Assembly: GCF_003347605.1 (NCBI RefSeq)
Contig: NZ_QDFZ01000008.1
Span: 85,638 to 149,637, forward strand
Source: Chryseobacterium sp. KLBC 52
Lineage (GTDB): Bacteria > Bacteroidota > Bacteroidia > Flavobacteriales > Weeksellaceae
Length of the DNA: 64,000 bases
Direction: 5' to 3'
The position numbers and the translations under genes were made by a program. The notes under the pieces were generated by a model, which did not search any database, had not been told where the DNA came from, and saw nothing but the letters and a program-made list of their open reading frames with translations. Shown here piece after piece: positions 40,719-48,910 of the stretch. Each line of letters opens with the position of its first letter. The stretch's first letter is position 1.

Positions 40719-42122
40719 TTACTCTTCCTTCGATTTCATATTCTTTCCATCCGAAATATGAAGCCTTCTGAACACAAATCCTGATAAAATCGTTAATATA
40801 CCTACCGTGAGAAAAGTATACCGGAATGCATTGTGGATTTCTCCTTTGATCAGATCTGTATTTTCAAATAATTTTAAAACAATCAGTCCGAAGGCAATTC
40901 CAAAGCCGATTGCTAATTGTTGATTAACGGAGATCAATGAGTTTCCGCTGCTGGTCTGAAAGTTTCGAAGATCAGCAATAGAAATGGTGTTCATGGAGGT
41001 GAACTGTATCGAGTTGAAAAAACCTAACACCGCGATGATGGGAACAAACCAATATAGGGAAGTGTGAATGTTTGGAATGGCGAGAAGACATATTAATGTT
41101 CCGATGATGAAGGTGTTCACCATTAAGGTCTGACGGTAGCCATATTTATCTAAAATCTTAATGACGGAGGATTTTCCGAAGATGGCCGTCAAAGCCATGG
41201 GAGCAATGATCCAGCCTGAAGTTACTGCAGATTGTTTGTACGCAATCTGAATCATCAATGGAAGCAATAACGGAACAGAACTGATTCCTAATCTGGTGGC
41301 CAGATTTCCCACAATACCTACCCGGAAAGTTCTTACCTGAAAAAGGTTTAAAGGAAAAATAGGATGTCCTCCTTTTTTTGCATGTCTGTAGTAATAATAA
41401 AGGAATAAGAAACCAAGGATAAAGACGACAAGAACCGGCGTAATATTCTGCATGTCTCCAAAAAGTTCGAGCGATACGGAAAGCAGGAGAGAGGCTGCTG
41501 CAAAAATCAAGAAGCCCTTTAGATCAAAATCAACATCATCCGATTTGTAATTGGGCATGAATTTTAATCCTAAAAGAATTCCCAGAACTCCAATAGGAAT
41601 ATTGATCAGAAATATCCAGTGCCATGAAAGGTAGTCTACCATATAACCTCCCACTAACGGCCCGAGTACTGGTCCGATAAGTGCAGGAATAATAGCAAAG
41701 TTCATAGCCTTGAGCAGTTCGTTTTTATCAAATGTTTTAATGAGTGCCAGCTTCCCAACGGGTGTCATCAAGCTTCCTCCAACTCCCTGAACGACCCTTG
41801 AAATTACCAAATGGGTAAGATTTTGAGACATGGAACAAAACAGTGAGCCTAAGCTGAATAGCACTAATGAAAATATAAATACTTTTTTTGTTCCAAACCG
41901 GTCTGCCAGAAATCCGCTGGCGGGCATAAAAACGGCTAATGTCAGAACATAACTGATAATAGCGTTTTGCATATTAAGCGGAGACTCTTTCAGGTCTTTT
42001 GCTATAGAAGGCAGAGAAGTATTCAGAATCGTTGAATCCAGCATCTGCATGAAAATAGCAGTAGCCAGAATTAAGGGAAGGATTTTCTTTATGGAGGTCT
42101 GTTGTGGGCTTGTTTCTGTCAT
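40719..42122 (-). CDS. DHA2-type MFS drug exporter (EmrB/QacA family)
   Basis: A 467-residue, 14-helix major facilitator that would export hydrophobic drugs by proton antiport. TAIFMQMLDSTILNTSLPSIAKDL (about 13-36) is the first helix with the DHA2 motif D. FLADRFGTKKVFIFSL (motif A) follows near residue 70, and VVQGVGGSLMTPVGKLALI (motif B/C region) near 108. PALIGPVLGPLVGGYMVDYLSWHWIFLIN is motif C. The frame is open to 42140, but the ATG at 42122 gives the usual MTETSPQ start. No membrane fusion partner is nearby. Confidence 0.9.
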   Translation of the reverse strand: MTETSPQQTSIKKILPLILATAIFMQMLDSTILNTSLPSIAKDLKESPLNMQNAIISYVLTLAVFMPASGFLADRFGTKKVFIFSLVLFSLGSLFCSMSQNLTHLVISRVVQGVGGSLMTPVGKLALIKTFDKNELLKAMNFAIIPALIGPVLGPLVGGYMVDYLSWHWIFLINIPIGVLGILLGLKFMPNYKSDDVDFDLKGFLIFAAASLLLSVSLELFGDMQNITPVLVVFILGFLFLYYYYRHAKKGGHPIFPLNLFQVRTFRVGIVGNLATRLGISSVPLLLPLMIQIAYKQSAVTSGWIIAPMALTAIFGKSSVIKILDKYGYRQTLMVNTFIIGTLICLLAIPNIHTSLYWFVPIIAVLGFFNSIQFTSMNTISIADLRNFQTSSGNSLISVNQQLAIGFGIAFGLIVLKLFENTDLIKGEIHNAFRYTFLTVGILTILSGFVFRRLHISDGKNMKSKEE

Positions 42123-42225
42123 TTTGTATAGGCTGGACATAGAAAATATCCAGACTTATTTTTATTTGAAGAACTTGCTTGCTTTAAGCGGTCTGATCCT
42201 TAGATCATGAAATCCATATAAAATT

Positions 42226-42258
42226 AAAAAAGTCCTGCGAGATTTCACAGGACTTTTT
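42226..42258. terminator. Terminator upstream of the MFS gene
   Basis: AAAAAGTCCTG / CAGGACTTTTT stem, 11 bp, 10-nt loop. It lies 4 bp after the 42262 stop on the minus strand and isolates the MFS gene. Confidence 0.85.
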
Positions 42259-42261
42259 GAT

Positions 42262-43074
42262 TTATTTTCTAGGTTTTTCTACTCCTTTCCATTCATCGCC
42301 GGCTTTTCTATACTGGCTTAAGGTGAAAGTTTTGAAATCCTTCGTTTTATATTCGATGTTATCGGTATTCTGCTCAAACGGCATGATGTAGTAGTATTCA
42401 ATGTCCGTTTTATCAGATTTGTTTCCTTTTTTTACAGAAGGAACGTATTTTGAGAATTTATAGCTTGGAAGATATTGTTTCAACCTTGTGTAGAAAGCTT
42501 TGTCTTCTTTTTCGCTAGGGATAATATCTACAATGTTCAGATCGTCTTTTTTCTTGTCAATCCAAAGATAATACGTCTTTTCTTCTCCTATATTTCTGTT
42601 GAACGAGTTGAAAGCAAATAATTCTTTCGGTACAAGTTCCTTGATTTTTTCCGGATCAACCTTCGTATAATACTGACCTTTTGAAGGATCTACATACGTT
42701 TCAAGGTTATACATTAAAACAGAATTGTTCTCGAATTTTTTATTTTTAAAATATTGATTTAATGATAATTCTGCAGTTGCTCTTAATTCTTTCCCCCTTG
42801 CATCCAGTTTTTTTGTAGGGTTCTGAGGGTTTACATATTTTACAAATTCATATAAAACAACAGGTTTAATGTCTTTAAGGTGAGGATAAGTTTTCAGTTG
42901 CTCTGCCTTTACAAGCCAATAGAATTGTTGATAGTAGTCGTCCTTATCTTGGTCTTTCACACTCTTATAAGCCAAAGCAAGCTTCTTTGAATTCAGATAT
43001 TTGCCATATTTTCCTTGTCCAAAAGCAAAACTTATGGCTAATAAGGCAAATAAAACAGTAAGGTTTCTTCTCAT
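42262..43074 (-). CDS. Secreted hypothetical protein, 270 aa
   Basis: The signal peptide MRRNLTVLFALLAISFAFGQ ends at residue 20. The mature part is Lys- and Tyr-rich (GKYGKYLNSKKLALAYKSVKD) with helical repeats, an internal KLDARGKELRATAELSL and a C-terminal beta segment with YYYIMPFEQNT. Upstream frame-open residues to 43104 were rejected because a minus-strand TATATTTG -7 box at 43102-43109 overlaps them. I do not recognise a family. Confidence 0.7.
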   Translation of the reverse strand: MRRNLTVLFALLAISFAFGQGKYGKYLNSKKLALAYKSVKDQDKDDYYQQFYWLVKAEQLKTYPHLKDIKPVVLYEFVKYVNPQNPTKKLDARGKELRATAELSLNQYFKNKKFENNSVLMYNLETYVDPSKGQYYTKVDPEKIKELVPKELFAFNSFNRNIGEEKTYYLWIDKKKDDLNIVDIIPSEKEDKAFYTRLKQYLPSYKFSKYVPSVKKGNKSDKTDIEYYYIMPFEQNTDNIEYKTKDFKTFTLSQYRKAGDEWKGVEKPRK

Positions 43075-43173
43075 TTTTTTATAATTGATATTTTCGTTTT
43101 CCAAATATAATTATTTATTAGATATTATTTTGGATTGTGAGTTAAATTATGCCATATTGTTATTGTTAATTCA

Positions 43174-43201
43174 AGAAAAAATCCTGTATTGCTACAGGAT
43201 T
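43174..43201 (-). terminator. Distal terminator downstream of asnB
   Basis: Minus strand AATCCTGT / ACAGGATT with a 6-nt loop followed by TTTTTC. It is about 660 bp past the asnB stop, beyond the repeat array, so asnB transcripts may include the repeats. Confidence 0.65.
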
Positions 43202-43290
43202 GATAAATTATTACTGAGGGAGTTATAGGTTGAATGAAAAAAATATACATTTCAATAATCAACTAATACTATTGAAAAGTTGAAATAAAT

Positions 43291-43790
43291 AAACGCTATG
43301 GTCGCAAGGTTTATATTTCATATTATCTATTTCGTTCGCAAGGTCACTTCGTTCAGCTAGGATATCAGATTGTCTGTTGCTGAATGAAACACTTTTGCGA
43401 TCGTGCTTAAAAACTATAAAATTTCTTAGCGAGCCCCGCGTAAAAAACTATTTTGCTGCGTTAGATAAACGCTATGGTCGCAAGGTTTATATTTCATATT
43501 ATCTATTTCGTTCGCAAGGGCACTTCGTTCAGCTAGGATATCAGATTGTCTGTTGCTAAATGAAACGCGATTGTGCTCATTATTAAATAATGTCTTAGCG
43601 TTACTTCTGTTAAATTTGTTTTATTAAATAAACGCTATGGCCGCAAGGTTATATTTAATCTTATGTATTTCGTTCGCGAAGGCACTTCGTTTAGCAAGGA
43701 AATCGGTTTGCCTGTAGCTGAGTGAAACGCCATTGCGATCGTTCTTAAATATAAGAAAAATGGCTTAGCGTGCTCTGCGCTAAAATATCC
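43291..43790. repeat. Three tandem copies of an interspersed repeat
   Basis: Units begin AAACGCTATGG(T/C)CGCAAGG at 43291, 43467 and 43630, giving periods of 176 and 163 bp. The first about 95 bp of units 1 and 2 differ at one or two positions; unit 3 is more diverged. Each unit has an inner imperfect inverted repeat (TTCGCAAGGxCACTTCGTTCAGC and GCTGAGTGAAACGCCATTGCGA in consensus form) and outer TTAGCG...GCGTTA ends. Related copies lie at 60070-60365 and 61-212. Confidence 0.85.
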
Positions 43791-43861
43791 CGAAACCCGA
43801 ATCACGTAACAAATTCATGAGCGCAGCGGATTGACAATTAACCATTCAACAACACACCCTT

Positions 43862-45529
43862 CTAATACGAAGTCTCATGCACCTTCACAGCTCTCCCGCT
43901 TGGGTCATTCATTTTTTTGAACGCTTCATCCCATTCCAGAGCAATAGGAGTGGAGCAAGCTACGGATGGAACCGATGGAACGGTAGCCGCTGCAGTTTCA
44001 CTTGGGAAATGTTCTTCAAAAATCGTTCTGTATCGGTATTCTTCTTTGTTCTGAGGTGTGTTTAGCGGGAATCTGAATCTTGCATTAGCCATCATCTCAT
44101 CCGTTACTTCTTTTTCAGCCACCTCTTTCAAAGTATCGATCCATGAATAGCCTACACCATCCGAGAACTGTTCTTTCTGTCTCCATACAATTGAGTCAGG
44201 AAGAAGGTCTTCAAAAGCTTTTCTCAATACCCATTTTTCAATTTTTCCTTCAGCAGTATTGATCATTTTATCCCGGGGGTTAATGGTCATGGCAATATCC
44301 ATGAATTCTTTGTCAAGGAAAGGGACTCTTCCTTCAATTCCCCAGCTCATCAGTGCTTTGTTGGCTCTTAAACAGTCATAAAGGTGAAGTTTGCCCAGTT
44401 TTCTTACAGTTTCATCATGGAATTCTTTTGCGTTAGGAGCTTTGTGGAAGTATAAATAACCTCCGAATAATTCATCGGAACCTTCTCCTGAAAGAACCAT
44501 TTTAATTCCCATGGATTTGATGACTCTAGCTAAAAGATACATCGGGGTGGATGCTCTAATGGTGGTTACATCATAGGTTTCAAGGTGATAAATGACGTCA
44601 CGTACAGCATCCAGTCCTTCCTGAACGGTAAAGTTAACCTCATGGTGAACAGATCCGATATGTTCTGCGGCTTTTTGAGCAGCTGCAAGATCCGGAGAAC
44701 CAACCAATCCTACCGCGAAACTGTGAAGTCTTGGATACCATGCTTCCTGAGTATCGCCACTTTCAATTCTCTGGCGGGCAAATTTTGCAGTGATCGCTGA
44801 AATAACAGATGAATCTAGGCCTCCTGAAAGAAGTACTCCATAAGGGACATCACTCATCAGTTGTCTGTGAACGGCATCTTCAAGACCTTTTCTCAATTTT
44901 GAGATATCCGTTTCATTTTCCTTTACATGATCAAAGCTATCCCATTCTCTGGTGTACCATTGCTGAAGTTCTGTTCCGTCCGGACTGAACATCAAATGCC
45001 CTGGCAAGAAAGTTTCTATTTTTTTGCAGATCCCTTCAAGAGCTTTTAATTCAGAAGCAACATAGTAGTTTCCGTTTTTATCCCAACCCTGATAAAGCGG
45101 GCAGATTCCCATATGATCGCGGGCGATAAGATAAATATCGTTTTCAGTGTCGTATAAAGCGAATGCAAAAATTCCGTTAAGTTTTTCTACGAAATCTTTT
45201 CCGTATTTTCTGTAAAGGGCAAGAATCACTTCACAGTCGGACTGAGTCTGAAACTCATAATCCGGAAATTCTTCTTTAAGTTCTCTATGGTTATAGATTT
45301 CACCGTTCACCGCTAATACTACTTTTCCATCTTGAGTAAATAGAGGTTGTTTTCCAGAGGTAGGATCTACAATAGCAAGTCTTTCATGAGAAAAAATTAC
45401 TTTCCCGTCCTGAAAAACTCCACTCCAATCCGGTCCTCTGTGACGGATTTTTTTTGACATTTCCAATACCTGAGGTCTTAATACTTCAGTTTTTTGCTTG
45501 GCATCAAATAAACATACAATTCCACACAT
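43862..45529 (-). CDS. asnB: Glutamine-hydrolysing asparagine synthase B
   Basis: A 555-residue cytoplasmic enzyme making asparagine from aspartate, ATP and glutamine. Cys2 (MCGIVCLFDA) is the glutaminase nucleophile. RHRGPDWSG and the GEIYNHREL segment belong to the N-terminal amidotransferase domain, and YGVLLSGGLDSSVISAI near residue 232 is the PP-loop of the synthetase domain. GEGSDELFGGYLYFH follows near 355. A complete promoter is at 45550-45580, and two 16-bp direct repeats lie just upstream of it. It is transcribed alone and faces the tandem repeat array downstream. Confidence 0.97.
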   Translation of the reverse strand: MCGIVCLFDAKQKTEVLRPQVLEMSKKIRHRGPDWSGVFQDGKVIFSHERLAIVDPTSGKQPLFTQDGKVVLAVNGEIYNHRELKEEFPDYEFQTQSDCEVILALYRKYGKDFVEKLNGIFAFALYDTENDIYLIARDHMGICPLYQGWDKNGNYYVASELKALEGICKKIETFLPGHLMFSPDGTELQQWYTREWDSFDHVKENETDISKLRKGLEDAVHRQLMSDVPYGVLLSGGLDSSVISAITAKFARQRIESGDTQEAWYPRLHSFAVGLVGSPDLAAAQKAAEHIGSVHHEVNFTVQEGLDAVRDVIYHLETYDVTTIRASTPMYLLARVIKSMGIKMVLSGEGSDELFGGYLYFHKAPNAKEFHDETVRKLGKLHLYDCLRANKALMSWGIEGRVPFLDKEFMDIAMTINPRDKMINTAEGKIEKWVLRKAFEDLLPDSIVWRQKEQFSDGVGYSWIDTLKEVAEKEVTDEMMANARFRFPLNTPQNKEEYRYRTIFEEHFPSETAAATVPSVPSVACSTPIALEWDEAFKKMNDPSGRAVKVHETSY

Positions 45530-45549
45530 AATTTTTATTATTTATGGAA

Positions 45550-45580
45550 CAAAAGTAGAAGTGATGTTTATAAATAACAA
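45550..45580 (-). promoter_or_regulatory. asnB promoter
   Basis: Minus strand TTG (45580-45578) and TACTTTTG (45557-45550), spaced 20 bp, match the Bacteroidota consensus exactly. The expected start is about 15 nt upstream of the asnB ATG. Confidence 0.75.
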
Positions 45581-45599
45581 TGAAAAATATTTAAATGTG

Positions 45600-45646
45600 A
45601 AAATTTTTAATTAATTAGTATTTTGAAGTTAAAATTTTTAATTAAT
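45600..45646. repeat. Direct repeats upstream of the asnB promoter
   Basis: AAAATTTTTAATTAAT occurs at 45600-45615 and again at 45631-45646, a 31-bp period (about three helical turns), 20 bp above the -33 element. Same-face spacing suggests binding by an oligomeric regulator such as an Lrp/AsnC protein. Confidence 0.5.
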
Positions 45647-45813
45647 CAAGTGGATTAATATGTTTTTGATTAATTTTTTTCGTTGAGCCATAATTTATAT
45701 AAACCCATACGAAATAAAAATGACATATTTATTAATCTATGGTAATTAATTATATGAATTTTACCCCTTACTTTGTGGCTCGAAATAATTTTTTTTCATC
45801 ATTTGTGTTTTTA

Positions 45814-45850
45814 CCTTCTTGCAATTCTCATGCAAGAAGGTTTTGTTTTT
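45814..45850 (+). terminator. Plus-strand terminator without a plus-strand gene
   Basis: CCTTCTTGCA / TGCAAGAAGG perfect 10-bp stem, 7-nt loop, followed by TTTTGTTTTT on the plus strand only. The neighbouring genes are both minus-strand, so it would end an unannotated plus-strand transcript or act weakly for the minus-strand gene ending at 45849. Confidence 0.55.
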
Positions 45851-47516
45851 ATCGTATACCCAGTAACGTTCCCGAAACATTCCAAGCGCTGAAGCTTGTT
45901 CCTTCTGTAGGTCCCTGTGGAATTTTTACCTGTATGGTGTGTTTACCTGCTTTGAGATTTCCCAAAGGAATGAAATTAGGATTAGTAACCGTTCCCGGAC
46001 ACCAGTTTGATCTGCTGAGGTCTGATGATGAAAGCCCGTCCTGGAAATTTCCGGAAGCAGGATTGTATAAACGATACGAACCACAATCTGTTCTCCATGG
46101 GATAAATGAAAATACAGCATTTCCATCTAACGATATAGAATTGGCTTTAGGAACGAACTCATCGCCATTTTCCCAACCGCCGTGTCCCGTTGTAGTATAT
46201 CTTAGCTGTGCATTTTTCAGATCTTTATCTAAAGTGAAAGTCACAAGAAGACCTTTATCCTGGTTGAACATGGTAGAGTAGTCCTGTCCTGCCATTTCCA
46301 TAATATTTAACGTATTGAATAAAGGAATGGCGGTATTGTTTTTATTGACAGTCTGATCACTTTTATGAATGGTAATGTCCAGGCTCACTTTATGTCCTCC
46401 TTTATCGTAATTGCCAATAAAGGTACCTATCCAAAGCTCTTTTCCGGATAAAGCTGGTTTCAACTCTGTAATATCCTGTCGGTAAGGGCTGATGGTTTGC
46501 CAGTCTTTTCCTTTTAGTTGAATATGATTGAACTTCTGGATTCCGAAGGCCGTAAAGAAACGCATCATTTCCATGGCTGGGCTATAGCTCTCTGTAGCGG
46601 TTACTCCGTAATATTGTTTTCCATTTCCGTTTTCGTAAACAGGAAGTGTTTTTGCTCCTTTCTCAAGGCCGTCAAAAAAAGATTTTTCTTTGTCCTGAGG
46701 AATGAAGAATACGGTTCCGGTTCTGTCATAAGCATCTCCGTTAGATTGCTGCTTCAGTTCAACAAAAATATTTTCTCCATCTGTGATCGCGGGGAATTTT
46801 ATTTTTTTCAGAATGATCGTTCCGTTGGCGTATCTTTTAATTTGTGCGTCAGATTTTGAGGCATCAGAGAAATTGATGGTTTCATTTTCGAAAACATTCA
46901 GTGTAGTAAATCTGCTTTTCCAAAGTAAATCTTTGTATCCCAGCTGATCGGTTGTCTGTATGTTTCCTTTTACAATGTTTTCGATCCCTGTATTTTTGAT
47001 TTTTTTGATTGATCCGGCTGTAATTAAAGAATTTTTATTTCTTTCCACTTCCAGAACCAATCCTAAATTCTGGCCTAAAACCGATGGTCCGCCTTTTAAA
47101 TTCAAATCATTGGTGTACCAGACTTCAATAGTATTTGAATTGACCTTTGTAACTGCTTTTTTACAGTTGTATCCTAAAATCTTTTTTGTTTCATTGGTAA
47201 GCTCAAAATCCTGTTTTCCAACAGACTCTGTATCTGATGATGAAATAAGGGATCCCGGTTTTAAAAATGCGTAAGAAACAATAGTATTAGAGGGTTTTTC
47301 TACCTTAGTAATCTCGTAAGGATAACTGCTTTTTTGCTCCTTAATGGTACTGTTGAGAATAAAATTTTCTTTCTCATTGACCCAAACAATGGTAGAGGGC
47401 TGATCCGTTGATACCATTCCGTTATACGAACTGGTGTACTGAATTTCATAGGTCTGTGCAGAAAACAGACAGTATACGAAAACAGCCAGAACATTGAAGA
47501 CAATTCTTATATGCAT
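45849..47516 (-). CDS. GLPGLI-like / PNGase F-like two-domain secreted protein
   Basis: A 555-residue exported protein. The signal peptide MHIRIVFNVLAVFVYCLFSAQ is followed by a GLPGLI-type domain (about 22-185: KKILGYNCKKAVTKV, IEVWYTNDLNLKGGPSVLG, LGLVLEVERN). The C-terminal about 350 residues align by eye with PNGase F, which removes N-glycans. NGDAYDRTGTVFF corresponds to the region of catalytic Asp60 (here about Asp264), GDEF to Glu206 (about Glu453), and NWCPG to the GWCPG motif. The position of Glu118 appears to be Phe. Whether it cleaves glycans is uncertain. A full promoter lies at 47535-47565 and favours the 47516 start. Confidence 0.78.
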   Translation of the reverse strand: MHIRIVFNVLAVFVYCLFSAQTYEIQYTSSYNGMVSTDQPSTIVWVNEKENFILNSTIKEQKSSYPYEITKVEKPSNTIVSYAFLKPGSLISSSDTESVGKQDFELTNETKKILGYNCKKAVTKVNSNTIEVWYTNDLNLKGGPSVLGQNLGLVLEVERNKNSLITAGSIKKIKNTGIENIVKGNIQTTDQLGYKDLLWKSRFTTLNVFENETINFSDASKSDAQIKRYANGTIILKKIKFPAITDGENIFVELKQQSNGDAYDRTGTVFFIPQDKEKSFFDGLEKGAKTLPVYENGNGKQYYGVTATESYSPAMEMMRFFTAFGIQKFNHIQLKGKDWQTISPYRQDITELKPALSGKELWIGTFIGNYDKGGHKVSLDITIHKSDQTVNKNNTAIPLFNTLNIMEMAGQDYSTMFNQDKGLLVTFTLDKDLKNAQLRYTTTGHGGWENGDEFVPKANSISLDGNAVFSFIPWRTDCGSYRLYNPASGNFQDGLSSSDLSRSNWCPGTVTNPNFIPLGNLKAGKHTIQVKIPQGPTEGTSFSAWNVSGTLLGIR

Positions 47517-47534
47517 AAATAAATGAGTTTGCAG

Positions 47535-47565
47535 CAAAGGTATTCTAAACTTTCTACAGTATCAA
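47535..47565 (-). promoter_or_regulatory. Promoter of the PNGase F-like gene
   Basis: Minus strand TTG (47565-47563) and TACCTTTG (47542-47535), spaced 20 bp, are an exact consensus match. The ATG at 47516 is about 19 bp beyond, whereas the upstream 47537 codon overlaps the -7 box and is excluded. Confidence 0.72.
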
Positions 47566-47654
47566 TACGGTTTTAATCTATACAGTTAGTAGAGAATGTA
47601 CTTTAAATGTTACAAAAAATGTTACATTTTTTTTGAAAAGGGTTTAAATAAAAA

Positions 47655-47681
47655 AAACTACTCCGGAAAATAGAGTAGTTT
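47655..47681. terminator. Terminator of the rsmB-like gene
   Basis: AAACTACT / AGTAGTTT stem with an 11-nt loop and T-run on the minus strand, about 24 bp after the stop at 47705. Confidence 0.7.
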
Positions 47682-47704
47682 AGTGTATTGTTAATGGGTT
47701 TAAA

Positions 47705-48910
47705 TTAAGAAACTCTCTCAATCAAAGCCATATAGAATCCGTCATACCCTTCGCTAGGCATTACTTTTTCATCTTTAATCATCTTGAATCCAGGATTGTT
47801 TTTGATGAACTCATCTACCTGAAGATTGTTTTCAGAGGGAAGGATAGAACAGGTAGCATATACCATTTTTCCTCCTTTTTTAAGCATTTTAGAATAGTCC
47901 TGAAGAATTTGTTGCTGCTCCTTTTTAATTCTGTCAATAAAGTCCTGGTCAATTTTCCACTTACTGTCCGGGTTTCTTTTCAAAACGCCAAGACCTGAAC
48001 ATGGTGCATCAATCAGAAGTCTGTCTGCTTTTTCATGAAGACGTTTAATCACTTTATTGTCAGAGATCATACGGGTTTCAATATTGTGCGCTCCTGCTCT
48101 TTTGGCACGACGCTTCAGCTCGGCAAGCTTCCATTCGAAGATATCTAATGCTACAATCTGCCCTTTGTTTTTCATTAATGCTGCCAGGTGAAGCGTTTTT
48201 CCACCAGCTCCTGCACATGCATCTACTACTCTTTGTCCTTCTTTTACATCAAGGAAATACCCGATTTTCTGAGAAGAAGCATCCTGAACTTCAAATAATC
48301 CTTCTTTGAAAGCCGTAGTAAGGAAAACATTTTTCTTTTCTTCCAGCTGAACAGCATCAGGATAATTTTTAACAGGATAAGAAACAACACCTTCATCTGA
48401 AAGGTCGGAAATAAGTTCTTTAGTTGTGGTTCTTAAAGAGTTGGCTCTTAAAACCGTAGGAGCCTGCTCGTTTAAAGCAATCATTTCTCTTTCCCAGTTT
48501 GCACCCAGTTCTTTTTCAAGAGTTTCAGCCAGCCATTCAGGAATAGAGTGTTCTATTGCTTTTGTAGGAACAGTGTTCTTTTTAAGTTTGGTAAGAATAT
48601 CGGCGATTTTGATTCCGTCAAATTCTTCGAATTTTTTATAATTGGTTTTACTCCAAAGTAAATACGCAATAATCAGTTTGTAGATATTATTGGGTTTCAC
48701 ACCTTCACCCATATAGTATTCAAGGCGTTTTTTCCAACGGATAATATTGTAAAAAATTTCAGAAACAACGGCTCTGTCCTGGCTTCCCCATTTTCTGTTG
48801 GCTTTCAAAAGTCTTTCAATAACTTTATCGGCGTATTTGTTTTTCTCAAAAAATGTCTCCTGTAAGGCATCGTGAATTCCGATTGCCAAGTTTCTGTGAA
48901 TAAGTTCCAT
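47705..48910 (-). CDS. rsmB: RsmB/NOP-family rRNA m5C methyltransferase
   Basis: A 401-residue S-adenosylmethionine-dependent RNA cytosine-5 methyltransferase, likely acting on 16S rRNA. The N-terminal NusB-like helical part covers about 1-150 (KWGSQDRAVVSEIFYNIIRWKKR). The Rossmann domain has VVDACAGAGGKTLHLAALM (about 238-256), LLIDAPCSGLGVLKRNPD (about 296-313, catalytic motif IV Cys) and YATCSILPSENN (about 351-362, motif VI Cys). Both catalytic cysteines are present. The exact target could be RsmB or a related NOL1/NOP2 site. A minus-strand TATTTTTG box lies at 48936-48943. Confidence 0.9.
   Translation of the reverse strand: MELIHRNLAIGIHDALQETFFEKNKYADKVIERLLKANRKWGSQDRAVVSEIFYNIIRWKKRLEYYMGEGVKPNNIYKLIIAYLLWSKTNYKKFEEFDGIKIADILTKLKKNTVPTKAIEHSIPEWLAETLEKELGANWEREMIALNEQAPTVLRANSLRTTTKELISDLSDEGVVSYPVKNYPDAVQLEEKKNVFLTTAFKEGLFEVQDASSQKIGYFLDVKEGQRVVDACAGAGGKTLHLAALMKNKGQIVALDIFEWKLAELKRRAKRAGAHNIETRMISDNKVIKRLHEKADRLLIDAPCSGLGVLKRNPDSKWKIDQDFIDRIKKEQQQILQDYSKMLKKGGKMVYATCSILPSENNLQVDEFIKNNPGFKMIKDEKVMPSEGYDGFYMALIERVS

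Larger units (their letters stand above)
43075..43861. other. Intergenic gap with tandem repeats
   Basis: A 787-bp gap between asnB and the secreted protein gene. It holds the 43102 -7 box, a minus-strand terminator (43174-43201), three tandem copies of the interspersed repeat (43291-43790) and a copy of the second repeat family near 43815-43855. No coding frame here is credible: the 60-codon frame at 43377 lies wholly in repeat DNA. Confidence 0.7.
45530..45848. other. asnB upstream region
   Basis: This 319-bp gap holds the asnB promoter (45550-45580), the direct repeats at 45600-45615 and 45631-45646, further ATTAAT-rich sequence, and a plus-strand-oriented terminator (45814-45850). No gene is supported; a plus-strand short transcript is possible. 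Confidence 0.6.

Noticed and set aside
43377..43559. 60-codon open frame
   Set aside because: It lies wholly within the tandem repeat units and its sequence changes with repeat divergence; no start context.
43291..43790. Possible CRISPR array from regularly spaced repeats
   Set aside because: Units are 163-176 bp and the conserved part is about 95 bp of contiguous sequence with internal inverted repeats; there are no 20-50 bp repeats with unique spacers and no cas genes.
45739..46281. 180-codon plus-strand frame
   Set aside because: Most of it is antisense to the PNGase F-like gene and it crosses a terminator; composition is not protein-like (many Pro, Cys and Ser).
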